Shown piece by piece: positions 32,268 to 40,992 of a DNA stretch of 41,259 nt. Within the stretch, counting starts at the first letter, position 1. Every line of letters begins with the position of its first letter. Below the pieces are notes generated by a model that was given only the letters and a program-made list of their open reading frames with translations, ran no database searches and was not told where the DNA came from. The position numbers and the translations under genes are program-made. Source of the DNA: Chloroflexota bacterium (GTDB lineage Bacteria; Chloroflexota; Limnocylindria; QHBO01); contig JAICQM010000003.1 in the NCBI GenBank assembly GCA_025937875.1, positions 1 to 41,259 on the forward strand. The letters run 5' to 3'.

Positions 32268-32564
32268 ATGCAGGCACGCGCGGATCGAACCTACCAGACC
32301 CGCGACTTCTACTTCGCGGCCACGCTGTGCGCACTGGGCATGGAGCTCATCGACCTCGATCGCGCCGACCCCCGGCATGCCGGCTTCGTCTTCCGGGACG
32401 ACCGCCGCCGTCGCGAATGGACGCGGCAGTACTTCGCCGGCGAGCTTCGCCTCGACCCGGTCCTGCTGTTCAACTCGTCGCGGGGGCTGAAGCGGGCGGT
32501 CTACGAAACCGGACAGCCGCTCCCGATTCGTGTCATGCCGCGCGAGGCGATGGCGGCCAGCTGA
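32268..32564 (+). CDS. DUF5659 domain protein
   Basis: 98 residues. TRDFYFAATLCALGMELIDLDRADPRHAGFVFRDDRRRREWTRQYFAGELRLDPVLLFNSSRGLKRAVYE matches the DUF5659 pattern (a YxAAxLxALGxxL opening, an FxF strand and a YFxGE turn). Such proteins often occur in mobile or phage contexts, but no other mobile gene is seen here. A GGAGG 6 nt before ATG 32268 supports the start. It converges with the GGDEF-EAL gene 3 nt away. Confidence 0.8.
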   Translation: MQARADRTYQTRDFYFAATLCALGMELIDLDRADPRHAGFVFRDDRRRREWTRQYFAGELRLDPVLLFNSSRGLKRAVYETGQPLPIRVMPREAMAAS

Positions 32565-32567
32565 CCG

Positions 32568-35309
32568 TCAGCCCTCCGCCATCAGGCGCCGCCCAGCCTC
32601 GTGGGACGCGGCCGGGCGACCGAACAGGAATCCCTGGCCGAGCTCGCAACCCAGCTCGGCGAGCACCTCCCGCTGCGCTGCGGTCTCGATCCCCTCCGCG
32701 ATCACCCGCAGGCCCAGGGTCCGGCCGAGGTCCAGGATGGCGCTCGCCACGATGCGGTCGTCGGGCCGCGTGTCGATGGTGGAGACGAAGGATCGATCCA
32801 GCTTGAGGATGTCGATGGGCAGGCGGCGGAGGTAGCTGAACGAGCTGTAGCCGGTCCCGAAATCGTCGATCGCGAGCAGGACACCCAGGTTCTTGAGGGC
32901 GCGAAGCTGCGCGATGCGCTCCTCGGTGTCGTCGAGCAGGGCGCTCTCGGTGATTTCCAGCACCAGCGTCCCGGGCGGAAGCTCGTGCTCCACGAGGGCC
33001 CGCCGCACCCGCTCCACGAGCGACGGGTCGCGCAGCTGGGCCACCGACAGGTTGACGCTCATCAGCCGTTGCGCACCACCGGCGGTCTGCCAGCCGCCGT
33101 TCGCGCGCCACGCCACCGCCTGGCGGCAGGCGGTCTCCAGGGCCCAGCGTCCGATGGGCACCAGCAGGCCCGTCTCCTCCGCCGCCGCGAGGAAGGTGGT
33201 GGGGACCAGGGTGCCCTGCTCGGCATGGTTCCAGCGCAGGAGCGCCTCGACGCCGGCGTGCTCGCCCCCCGCCAGTTCCACGATGGGCTGGTACACGACC
33301 TCCAGCTCCCCGCGCTCCAGGGCACGTTCGAGGTCGGTGCGCAGCTGGAGCCGGGCCATGGCCGCTCCGTGCATCGACGGCGCGAAGATCTCGTAGCGGC
33401 CCTTGCCCTTGAGCTTGGCCTGGTACATCGCCACGTCGGCGTTGCGGAGCAGGGCATCGGCATCCTCCACCTCGACGTCGTCCGAGCCGGTGACGGCGAT
33501 ACCGATGCTGGCGCGCATCGCCATCGCGCGTCCGTGCAGGGTGAACGGTTCGCGAAGCGCTTCCAGCACCCGCCTCGCCACGCCTTCGGCGACGCGAACG
33601 GTGACCCGTTCGTCGAGGAGCACCGCGAACTCGTCGCCGCCGACGCGGGCCGCGGTGTCCCCGGCACGCAGGCAATCCACCAGCCGCTGGCCGATGGCGC
33701 CCAGCAGGTCGTCGCCCGCGGCATGGCCGAGCCCGTCGTTGACGGCCTTGAAGTCATCGAGGTCGAGGAAGAGGACGGCAAGCGGCGTCGACGGACCCGT
33801 GCGTCGCGAGCGCCGGTCGAGGGCGTTCTGCAGGCGATCGGTGAAGAGGGCGCGGTTGGCGAGGCCGGTGAGCGGGTCGTGGAACGCCTGATGCTTGAGC
33901 TGCTGTTCCAGCGCACGGCGCTGGGTCACGTCGCGATAGTTGACGACGATGCCGCGGATGGCGGGATCCCCGAGCAGGTTGCGCGCGACCGCCTCGACGT
34001 GGCACCACGTGCCGTCCGCACGGCGCAGGCGATACTCGGCACTCCGTTCGCTGCCGGCCACCGCGACGATCTCGTCGATCAGCTGCGCGACGTAGGCCAC
34101 ATCGTCGGGATGAACCAGGTCGAGCCCGTTGAGGCCGGTCAGCTCGTCGGAGCGGTAGCCCAGCACGCCGCTCACCGCCGGGCTCAGGTAGAGGCAGGTC
34201 CCGTCGGCGGCCATGATCGTGGTCACGTCGCTGGCGTTCTGGACCAGCGAGCGGAAGCGCCGCTCGTTGCGACGGAGCGAGGTCGTCACCCCGGCCAGGC
34301 GGACGAGGACGAGGCCCGTGACCGCGATGGTCGCGATGCCGAGCGGCAGCTTGCCGCCGGGCACCAGCGCGACCTCGCCGGCCAGCATCAACGGACCGAT
34401 GAGCGAGGCGAGCCCGAGCACGGCGAGGCGCCGGGCGCTCAGGCCCGGCTCGCCGATCCGGCCCGCCGCGGCCTCGCTGGCCACGGACGGGTGCAGGGCT
34501 GCCATGGCCAGCGCGACGTACGAGCCCAGCCAGAGCAGGTCGACGGGGTCACCGGAGACGTAGAGGCCGGCGGCCGAGAGCAGGCTGAAGGCGACGTCGG
34601 CGGCCAACATGAGTGCCAGGCTCAGGATGAGCAGGCGCGGGGCGGTGAGGCGTGCCGCCGGCGCGAAGGCGAGGCGGGCCACGATCCCGATCAGGACGAC
34701 GTCCATCACCGGGTAGGCGACCAGCACCAGGCGCTCGAAGGTCCCGATCGCGGGATCGGTGGCGATGGGCTGGATGAGGGCAATCCAGGCAACGATGCCG
34801 AAGCCCACTGCCACGATCGCCGCATCCACCACGCGCGCGTGGCCGGTTCCCGGATGTCGCTCGTGCACGAGCTGGACGCAGGCCAGGCCGATGAGCGGGT
34901 ATCCGGCGAGGTACAGCGCGTCACCCAGCGATGGGAACGGGCTGGTGGCGAGCACCAGCTCGTGGTAGGCCCAGACGGCGTCGCCGGCACTGAAGGCCAG
35001 CTGCCCGGCCGCGATCAGGACCCACGGCAACCAACGAGCGGGCCGATGGCGCTGCAGGCTCCACGCGATGGCGAAGACCGGCAGCAGCCCCATGACTTGG
35101 TAGATCCCGGCCTGGATCGGGGCAGAGCTGACGAGCAGGTACAGGGCCAGCAGCCCGGCCCCCACGAGGCCGATGAGCTGCCAGGGCGCCGGCAATCGCG
35201 AGGTGGGCAGCGCGACCGGCCCGCCGATGGGCAGGCTCCGGGTCGCCGGGTCACGCGTCGTTGCAGCCCTGGTCAACGGCTCCGGGAATGCGGGGTTGGG
35301 TGGGCGCAC
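32568..35309 (-). CDS. Membrane PAS-GGDEF-EAL cyclic di-GMP enzyme
   Basis: 913 residues. Nine or ten N-terminal helices (~40-345) form a MASE-like membrane sensor. A PAS domain follows (~355-470), then GGDEF (~480-640) with an intact active site ARVGGDEFAVLL, then EAL (~650-905) with GVEALLRW, NLSVAQLR, LAIDDFGTGYSSFSYL and IAEGIET. Both catalytic motifs look intact, so it may make and break c-di-GMP, with PAS and membrane input setting the balance. The GTG at 35309 is the longest start. A TACGGT just inside the frame leaves a later start (within ~30 codons) possible; nothing in the membrane or catalytic part is affected. Confidence 0.92.
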   Translation of the reverse strand: MRPPNPAFPEPLTRAATTRDPATRSLPIGGPVALPTSRLPAPWQLIGLVGAGLLALYLLVSSAPIQAGIYQVMGLLPVFAIAWSLQRHRPARWLPWVLIAAGQLAFSAGDAVWAYHELVLATSPFPSLGDALYLAGYPLIGLACVQLVHERHPGTGHARVVDAAIVAVGFGIVAWIALIQPIATDPAIGTFERLVLVAYPVMDVVLIGIVARLAFAPAARLTAPRLLILSLALMLAADVAFSLLSAAGLYVSGDPVDLLWLGSYVALAMAALHPSVASEAAAGRIGEPGLSARRLAVLGLASLIGPLMLAGEVALVPGGKLPLGIATIAVTGLVLVRLAGVTTSLRRNERRFRSLVQNASDVTTIMAADGTCLYLSPAVSGVLGYRSDELTGLNGLDLVHPDDVAYVAQLIDEIVAVAGSERSAEYRLRRADGTWCHVEAVARNLLGDPAIRGIVVNYRDVTQRRALEQQLKHQAFHDPLTGLANRALFTDRLQNALDRRSRRTGPSTPLAVLFLDLDDFKAVNDGLGHAAGDDLLGAIGQRLVDCLRAGDTAARVGGDEFAVLLDERVTVRVAEGVARRVLEALREPFTLHGRAMAMRASIGIAVTGSDDVEVEDADALLRNADVAMYQAKLKGKGRYEIFAPSMHGAAMARLQLRTDLERALERGELEVVYQPIVELAGGEHAGVEALLRWNHAEQGTLVPTTFLAAAEETGLLVPIGRWALETACRQAVAWRANGGWQTAGGAQRLMSVNLSVAQLRDPSLVERVRRALVEHELPPGTLVLEITESALLDDTEERIAQLRALKNLGVLLAIDDFGTGYSSFSYLRRLPIDILKLDRSFVSTIDTRPDDRIVASAILDLGRTLGLRVIAEGIETAAQREVLAELGCELGQGFLFGRPAASHEAGRRLMAEG

Positions 35310-35356
35310 CGTAGCCCGCCGGTCCGGCTGGCGGAATGGGCCGATCGGGCTATGCG

Positions 35357-35371
35357 TAGCATGGCGCCATG
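35357..35371 (+). promoter_or_regulatory. Leaderless promoter of the MFS gene
   Basis: TAGCAT (35357-35362) is followed by 6 nt (GGCGCC) and ATG 35369. No Shine-Dalgarno is present. Confidence 0.6.
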
Positions 35372-36655
35372 ACGATGGGAGTCGGGACCGGCGCGTGGCG
35401 GCGGTCGCCGGCCATCGTGGCGGTCCTGGCCGCGAACGCGATCTCGGGTGCCGGCAACGTCCTGACCAGCGTGGCGATGCCGTGGCTCATCATCGAGCGC
35501 GGTGGGGCCGGCGCGGAGATCGGCCTCATCGGTTTCGCCACGCTCCTGCCGCTGCTGTTCGGGGCCTTGGTGGCGGGGATCATCGTCGACCGCATCGGCG
35601 GGCGCGCCGCCAGCGTAGTGAGCGACCTGGCCTCGGGCGGCACGATCGCGGCCATCGGGCTTCTGGCCCTCGCCGGCTGGCTGCCGCTCTGGCTGCTCGC
35701 CGCGCTGGCGTTCCTGGGCACGGTGCTCGACATGCCGGGCGCCACCGGGCGCAGCGTGCTGCTGCCCGCGCTCGCCGAGCGTGACGGGGTGGACCTGGCC
35801 GCGGTCAACGGCATGAGCGAGACGGTCCGGCGCCTCACGATCCTGGCCGGACCGTTGCTCAGCGGCGTGCTCGTGGTCGCCGTCGGCCCCGAGCTCACGA
35901 TGCTGGTCGACGCGGTGACCTTCGCCGTCTCGACGGTCCTGGTCGCGATCTGGGTGCCGCGGATGGCCGTGGCCCACGAGGCGCGCCAGGCGTGGCGCCT
36001 GCGGGACGCGGTGGCGCTCCTGTGGCGCGACCGGCTGATCAGATCGCTGATGGCGGTGAGCGGCACCGTCAACGTGCTCCTCAACCCGATCTTCTTCGTG
36101 CTGCTGCCGCTCTACGTGGTCGCCACCGGGGGCGTCGCCGCCGACCAGGGGCTGCTGGTGGCGGCCTTCGGCGTCGGTACGCTGACCGGGGCACTGGGTT
36201 CGGCGCGCCTGGTGCGCCGGTTCGGCCGGCGCCCGGTGCTCACCGTCGGCGTGGCGGTGGCCGGCCTGTCGCCGTTCCTGCTGGCGGCGGCGCCGTCGCT
36301 GCCGGTGGCGGCGGTCGCGCAGGTACTGAGCGGCCTGGGGATCGGTCCGGTCGGCCCCATCGTGCTCACTGTGCTCGGCACCCGGGTCAAGCCGGAGGTC
36401 CGCGGGCGCGTGTTCGGCGCCCACACCACGATCGTCAACGCGGCCATCCCCATCGGCGTCGTCGTCACCGGCTTCGTTGCCGAGCTGGTCGACGTGCGCC
36501 TGATCCTGGTGGGGATCAGCACGCTGTTCGCGGCCACGGTGCTGCCGCTCCTCCTCCAGCCCGCGCTGGCCGGCCTCGACGCGGGCGGCTCAGCCGGGAG
36601 CGCGGGTGAGGAGCACGTGGCGGAGGGACCGGCGCCGCGAGCGCAGCAGTCGTGA
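35369..36655 (+). CDS. MFS transporter, drug-exporter-like
   Basis: 428 residues and about 12 membrane helices. The N-half carries IGLIGFATLLPLLFGALVAGIIVDRIGGRAASVVSDL, a clear MFS motif A-like loop, and PGATGRSVLLPALAERDGVDLAAVNGMSETVRRLTILAGPLLSGVL is typical of the enterobactin exporter/macrolide efflux (EntS/MefA-like) group. The C-half repeats a loop LVRRFGRRPVL. The disordered tail ends GPAPRAQQS. A leaderless promoter fixes ATG 35369. The last 66 nt overlap the convergent SprT-like gene. Substrate cannot be stated. Confidence 0.9.
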   Translation: MTMGVGTGAWRRSPAIVAVLAANAISGAGNVLTSVAMPWLIIERGGAGAEIGLIGFATLLPLLFGALVAGIIVDRIGGRAASVVSDLASGGTIAAIGLLALAGWLPLWLLAALAFLGTVLDMPGATGRSVLLPALAERDGVDLAAVNGMSETVRRLTILAGPLLSGVLVVAVGPELTMLVDAVTFAVSTVLVAIWVPRMAVAHEARQAWRLRDAVALLWRDRLIRSLMAVSGTVNVLLNPIFFVLLPLYVVATGGVAADQGLLVAAFGVGTLTGALGSARLVRRFGRRPVLTVGVAVAGLSPFLLAAAPSLPVAAVAQVLSGLGIGPVGPIVLTVLGTRVKPEVRGRVFGAHTTIVNAAIPIGVVVTGFVAELVDVRLILVGISTLFAATVLPLLLQPALAGLDAGGSAGSAGEEHVAEGPAPRAQQS

Positions 36656-37198
36656 CAGGCTGACGCCCACGATCCGCGCCCCGCACACGGTGCACACGTG
36701 CCAGCGCCCGTCGCGCCCGAGGCGCACCGTGTGCTCAGGCACGAGGACACGCGCCGGGGATTGCGGACGCCGCCCGGCCCGACGTTCACGCCACGCCGCC
36801 TCGGCACCGGGCACCGCCAGCGCTCGGGCATGACCGATGGCGCTCGGGTAGCGCGACGCCTCGCGGGCCAGCGCGGCGGCACCTCCCTCGGCGTGGCGAG
36901 CGTACAGCTCGAAGGCGACGGCGTAGAAGCGCCGGTCGTGATGCCGGACGCGGCCGCGCCGGGTCGCTGGCGGCGTCAGCCAGTGCGCGAGCTCGTGGAG
37001 CAGGGTCTGGCGCGCATCGCTCTCGTCCCGGCCCGCGTTGACGCCGATGAACCGCGTGCGGTGGCGGGTCACGCCCGAAGCGCGCTCGCGGTCGCGCCGC
37101 GTCCAGCGCAGCCGCGCCGGCGGTGCGACGCCGGCCTCCCCGCACACGAGCGCCACCAGGTCGAGCGCCCAGGCCGGCGTTGCGGCCGAGACGATCAC
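36590..37198 (-). CDS. SprT-like zinc metalloprotease domain protein
   Basis: 202 residues. TLLHELAHWLTP is a zincin HExxH motif and a downstream His (RHHDRRFYAVAFELYARH) could be the third ligand, as in SprT/WSS-like proteases. A C-terminal zinc-ribbon half is suggested by WHVCTVCGARIVG (one CxxC only). The start is GTG 37198, overlapping the MMPL gene stop by 4 nt (GTGA), so it is coupled to the transporter gene. The first 34 codons of the track ORF are shadow. SprT-type proteins process DNA-protein crosslinks in eukaryotes; the bacterial role here is unknown. Confidence 0.78.
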   Translation of the reverse strand: MIVSAATPAWALDLVALVCGEAGVAPPARLRWTRRDRERASGVTRHRTRFIGVNAGRDESDARQTLLHELAHWLTPPATRRGRVRHHDRRFYAVAFELYARHAEGGAAALAREASRYPSAIGHARALAVPGAEAAWRERRAGRRPQSPARVLVPEHTVRLGRDGRWHVCTVCGARIVGVSLSRLLRSRRRSLRHVLLTRAPG

Positions 37199-39732
37199 GC
37201 TGCCTCGGGCGCCGGATCCGGACGTGGCCCGCCGGTCGTGACGTCGCCCTCGTAGAGCCCCACCCGGGCCACCAGGCGCTGCACCCAGCGCGGCGCCCAC
37301 CAGTTGGCGCGGCCCATGACGCGCATGAACGCCGGCACCAGGATCCCGCGCACCACCGTGGCGTCGATGAGGACGGCCAGCGCCATGCTGAAGCCGAGGG
37401 ACTTGATCAGTGAGACCGACGAGAGGGCGAACGCCCCGAAGACGGCGACCATGATGAGCGCCGCGCCGGTGATGATGCCGCCGGTGATCCCGATGCCCTC
37501 CGCCACGGCGCGGGTGTTATCGCCGGTGATGAGGTACCGCTCGCGGATGCGCGACAGCAGGAAGACCTCATAGTCCATCGACAGGCCGAACAGGATCGCG
37601 AACATGAGGATCGGGGTCGAGGCGATGACCGTCCCCGACGCGTCGAAGCCGAGCAGGCCGGACAGGTTGCCGTCCTGGAAGATCCACACCAGCGCACCGA
37701 AGCTGGCCGTGATGCTCAGCAGGCTCATCAGCACCGCCTTGAGCGGCAGGAGGATCGACCCGAAGGTCAGGAACAGGACGGCGCCGGTGACGCCGACCAC
37801 GATCGCGATCGCATACGGGACCGAGTGCCCGAAGCTCGCCATGAAGTCACGCGAGCGGGCCGACAGTCCGGCGGTCAGCACCTCGGTGCCGGCCGGTGCC
37901 GCAACCGCCCGGACGTCGTCGACGAGGTCGCGGCCCTCGGCGGAATCGGGAAGGCGGGGGCTGAAGACGTCCACCCGCGTCACGTCGGCGGCCACCGAGC
38001 GCTCGAGCCAGGCACCGATGCCTGCCGCCTCGGCCGGTCGCTGTGCATCCGGCAGCGCGATAAGCTGGCGATAGGCGTCCTCCGCCATCCCGGCCGGAGG
38101 ATCGAGCAGGCTGGCGACGTCGCTCACGCCGTCGAGCGCCGCCAGGTCGCTGACGTACGCTTCGAGCGATTCGATGAACGCCGGGTCGACGGCGCCATCG
38201 TCGAGCACGGCGTCCTCGGTGCGCACCGCGACCTGGATCGGGTCGCTGTCGCCGGCCGGGAACTCGTCGGCGAGGACCCGGAAACCGGTCACGCTGGCCG
38301 ACGGCGGCAGGTCGTCGAGGTTGCCACCGGTCGAGAGCTGGATGCCGAAGAAGGGCAGGCCGGCAAGCACCAGCACCAGCAGCACGGGGGTCGCGACGAG
38401 CAACGGCCGCTGCATCACGCGGCGCGCGATGCGGCTCCAGACGCCGTGGCCGTGGCGTGCGTCGGCCGCCGCGGGGTCGTCCTCGATGAGCCGCAGCGCG
38501 CGCGGCATCGGCACCCGGAGGCGATTGACACGCGGGCCGAGCATGCCGAGCAGGGCCGGCAGGACCGTGAGCCCGAAGACGAGCGTCGATATCACGGTCG
38601 TGATCCCGCCCAGGCCCATGCTGCGCAGCGCGGGCGACTCGAACACGGTGAGGCTGGCCAGGCCGATGGCGACCGCGATCCCGCTGATCGCCACTGCCTT
38701 GCCCACCGTTGCCATCGTGTGCTCGACCGCGTCCTGGACCGACCGATGACGGAGCTCCTCACGGAAGCGGCTCACCATGAACAGCGAGTAGTCGATCGAC
38801 AGCGCCAAACCGATCATGGTCGTCACATTGGTGACGAAAATGCTCATCTCGGTGATGTTGGCCAGCAGCCCGATGACGGCGATCGAGGTCGGCAGCGCGA
38901 GCGCGGCGATGACGATGGGCAGGACGGCGCCGACCACCGTTCCGAAGACGGCCAGGAGGATCAGCATCGCGATCGGCAGGCTGATGAGCTCGGCCTGTAC
39001 CAGGTCGCGCTCGACGGCCTCGTTGAACTCGTGCTGGATGACCGGGATGCCGGTGACGATGGTCTCGACGCCCTCGGGCTCCCGGACGAGACTCGCAAGG
39101 TGCTCGACGTCGTCGACCGCATCCTCCATCTCCTGCGTCAGGCGCACGATGGCGAAGGTGCGGCTCCCGTCGCGGCTCACGAAGGACGGGTCCCCGACGT
39201 CGGCGTAGGTGAGGACCTCATCGACGATCGGCTCACCGGCGAGCGGCGCCACCGCATCGTCGACGGTGGCCTGGAAGTCCTCCGAGGCGGCATCGCCGTC
39301 GGGGTCGGTGAGGATGACGATCATGGTCGAGGCCTGCTCGCCGAAGCGATCCGCCAGCAGCGCCTCGCCCTCGGCGGCCTCGGACCCGGCGATCTGCCAG
39401 CCGCCCTGGCTCAGGCGCCCGGCGGCCGTGAACGACCAGGCATTGAGGCCGATGACCAGCAGCACGCCGAGCGCCGGCAGCCAGCGTCGCCAACGGTAGG
39501 TCGCGCGGCCCAGCGCGGCGAAGATCCCGTTGTGCGCGATGCGGTCGTGCGGTGGCTCGGGCCGTGGCGGTGTAGCGGCGCCGGCCCCCGGTACGACACC
39601 CGGCGGCACGAACGGTGGCGCCGGCGGGTCCACCGGCTCGCGGCCGATGCTGCGCCAGATGGCGAGCGCGGCGACGCCTGCCGACGCGAGGCCTGCGGCG
39701 GCGATGCCAATCGCCAGCAGCTTGGTGCGCAT
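37195..39732 (-). CDS. MMPL/RND family transporter with N-terminal extension
   Basis: 845 residues. Two MMPL halves, each with a large extracytoplasmic loop and six helices, are visible: SIDYSLFMVSRFREEL in the first half and SMDYEVFLLSRIRERYLITGDNTRAVAEGIGITGGIITGAALIM in the second. Such proteins export lipids or polyketides. Ahead of the usual start of the family lies an extra helix (LAIGIAAAGLASAGVAALAIW) and a Pro-rich linker (VDPPAPPFVPPGVVPGAG...PPRPEPPHDR), about 65 residues, that may be an added anchor. A GGAG lies about 11 nt before ATG 39732. The stop overlaps the SprT-like gene start. Confidence 0.92.
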   Translation of the reverse strand: MRTKLLAIGIAAAGLASAGVAALAIWRSIGREPVDPPAPPFVPPGVVPGAGAATPPRPEPPHDRIAHNGIFAALGRATYRWRRWLPALGVLLVIGLNAWSFTAAGRLSQGGWQIAGSEAAEGEALLADRFGEQASTMIVILTDPDGDAASEDFQATVDDAVAPLAGEPIVDEVLTYADVGDPSFVSRDGSRTFAIVRLTQEMEDAVDDVEHLASLVREPEGVETIVTGIPVIQHEFNEAVERDLVQAELISLPIAMLILLAVFGTVVGAVLPIVIAALALPTSIAVIGLLANITEMSIFVTNVTTMIGLALSIDYSLFMVSRFREELRHRSVQDAVEHTMATVGKAVAISGIAVAIGLASLTVFESPALRSMGLGGITTVISTLVFGLTVLPALLGMLGPRVNRLRVPMPRALRLIEDDPAAADARHGHGVWSRIARRVMQRPLLVATPVLLVLVLAGLPFFGIQLSTGGNLDDLPPSASVTGFRVLADEFPAGDSDPIQVAVRTEDAVLDDGAVDPAFIESLEAYVSDLAALDGVSDVASLLDPPAGMAEDAYRQLIALPDAQRPAEAAGIGAWLERSVAADVTRVDVFSPRLPDSAEGRDLVDDVRAVAAPAGTEVLTAGLSARSRDFMASFGHSVPYAIAIVVGVTGAVLFLTFGSILLPLKAVLMSLLSITASFGALVWIFQDGNLSGLLGFDASGTVIASTPILMFAILFGLSMDYEVFLLSRIRERYLITGDNTRAVAEGIGITGGIITGAALIMVAVFGAFALSSVSLIKSLGFSMALAVLIDATVVRGILVPAFMRVMGRANWWAPRWVQRLVARVGLYEGDVTTGGPRPDPAPEAA

Positions 39733-39810
39733 GAACGCGGATCTCCGGTGCTCGGGTGGGGCGGGCCGATCGAAGGGTAGCGCGTCGTGTCGCGTGGCGC
39801 AGCGGCCCCG

Positions 39811-39825
39811 TAGGATGGACCAATG
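39811..39825 (+). promoter_or_regulatory. Leaderless promoter of the LLM oxidoreductase gene
   Basis: TAGGAT (39811-39816), then GGACCA, then ATG 39823: spacing exactly 6 nt. No Shine-Dalgarno. Confidence 0.6.
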
Positions 39826-40758
39826 AAGATCGGTCTCATGCTCCCCATCGGCCAGGAGGAGTTGCTCCGCGAGCCCGGCTCATGGCGCCTGTTCCGCGAC
39901 ATGGCCATCGCCGCCGAGGAGGGTGGGCTCGACTCGGTGTGGTGCGCCGACCACGTGCTGTTCCGATCCCCGGACGAGGAGGGGACCAGGGGCATCCACG
40001 AGGCGTGGACGATCCTGTCGGCGGTGGCGGCGGTGACGGGCCGGGTCGAGATCGGTCCGCTGGTCCTGTGCGCGCCATTTCGCAACCCGGCGCTCACCGC
40101 CAAGATGGCCACCACCCTGGACGAGGTCAGCGCTGGCCGGTTCACGCTGGGCCTCGGCTGCGGCTGGCACGAGCCGGAGTTCGACGCCTTCGGCTACCCG
40201 TTCGATCATCGCGTCAGCCGCTTCGCCGAGGCGCTCGAGATCATCGTCCCGCTGGTGCGCACCGGTTCGGTGACGTTCGAGGGCCGATACCACCGCGCGG
40301 TCGATGCGGAGATCATCCCGCGCGGACCTCGCCCTGCCGGGCCGCCGATCCTCATCGCCGGCAAGCAGCCGCGCATGCTCGATCTCGTGGCTCGCCACGC
40401 CGACCAGTGGAACGCGGCCTGGTACGGCCATCCCGACGAGGCGCACGAGCTGCGCGCCCGTCTCGAGCGTCTCGACGCCGCCCTCGAGCGCACCGGCCGC
40501 GATCCCGCTACGCTCGAGAAGAGCGCCGGCATCTTCGTCGCCGTGTCCGACGCGGACGATGACCGCCCGGACACCGCCATCCGCGGCACGACCGCGGAGG
40601 TGGCTCGCGCCCTGGCGGGCTACGAGGCGCTCGGCATCAGCCACCTCATCGTCCACCTCTGGCCACGCTCGGTAGAGGCCGTGAGGCGCCTCGCCGAAGC
40701 GGCCCACGCCGCGCGCGCGATGCCCGGCGTGGTGGCGGAGAAGCCCGGGCTCTCCTGA
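39823..40758 (+). CDS. LLM class flavin-dependent oxidoreductase
   Basis: 311-residue TIM-barrel of the luciferase-like monooxygenase family. Starts MKIGLMLPIGQEE, with EEGGLDSVWCADHVL, then VLCAPFRNPALTAKMATTLDEVSAGRFTLGLGCGWHEPEFDAFGYPF (typical of the F420- or FMN-binding group) and PPILIAGKQPRMLDLVARHADQWNA at the C-terminal half. It could use F420 or FMNH2; the sequence does not clearly distinguish, and no F420 biosynthesis gene is in view. Substrate unknown. It is monocistronic and followed by the nested inverted-repeat element. Confidence 0.9.
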   Translation: MKIGLMLPIGQEELLREPGSWRLFRDMAIAAEEGGLDSVWCADHVLFRSPDEEGTRGIHEAWTILSAVAAVTGRVEIGPLVLCAPFRNPALTAKMATTLDEVSAGRFTLGLGCGWHEPEFDAFGYPFDHRVSRFAEALEIIVPLVRTGSVTFEGRYHRAVDAEIIPRGPRPAGPPILIAGKQPRMLDLVARHADQWNAAWYGHPDEAHELRARLERLDAALERTGRDPATLEKSAGIFVAVSDADDDRPDTAIRGTTAEVARALAGYEALGISHLIVHLWPRSVEAVRRLAEAAHAARAMPGVVAEKPGLS

Positions 40759-40779
40759 TCGGGCGACGTTGCCGCCCCA

Positions 40780-40916
40780 GCAATTAACGGTCAAGTTGGT
40801 GCCGCCGGCCGCCTGATCGTGGCCGAATGTTGCACGAGGAAGCACGATTCGGCCACGTTGGAGCCGCTTGCGCGCGTTGTCGGGCACGCAGCGGGTCCAA
40901 GTTGACCGTTGCTTGC
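40780..40916. repeat. 137-bp nested inverted-repeat element
   Basis: Outer arms of 20 nt (40780-40799 and 40897-40916) match as an inverted repeat at 17 of 20 positions, with core CGGTCAAGTTGG / CCAAGTTGACCG. Inside, GTGGCCGAAT (40819-40828) and ATTCGGCCAC (40847-40856) form a perfect 10-bp inverted repeat over an 18-nt loop. The ends are AT-richer than the surroundings. No coding potential and no target duplication are seen. It may be a REP/MITE-like element, a terminator-attenuator or a structured RNA. Confidence 0.6.
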
Positions 40917-40977
40917 ACCCGCCACAAACGCAACACCAACGCGGACGCGGGCACGGAACACGCGGAACGCGCATCGG

Positions 40978-40992
40978 TATGATCCGCGGGTG
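40978..40992 (+). promoter_or_regulatory. Leaderless promoter of the last gene
   Basis: TATGAT (40978-40983), the best -10 match in the window, then CCGCGG and GTG 40990: 6 nt. No -35 match stands out. Confidence 0.62.

Noticed and set aside
32268-32564. Mobile element indicated by the DUF5659 gene
   Set aside because: No transposase, integrase, att-like repeat or composition change is seen around it.
32601-35372. 923-codon plus-strand ORF antisense to the GGDEF-EAL gene
   Set aside because: The minus-strand frame carries intact PAS, GGDEF and EAL motifs; the plus ORF is low-complexity, Arg/Glu/Asp/Gly-rich shadow coding caused by high GC.
37825-39780. 651-codon plus-strand ORF
   Set aside because: Antisense shadow of the MMPL transporter; composition rich in Arg, His, Asp and Gln with no recognisable domain.
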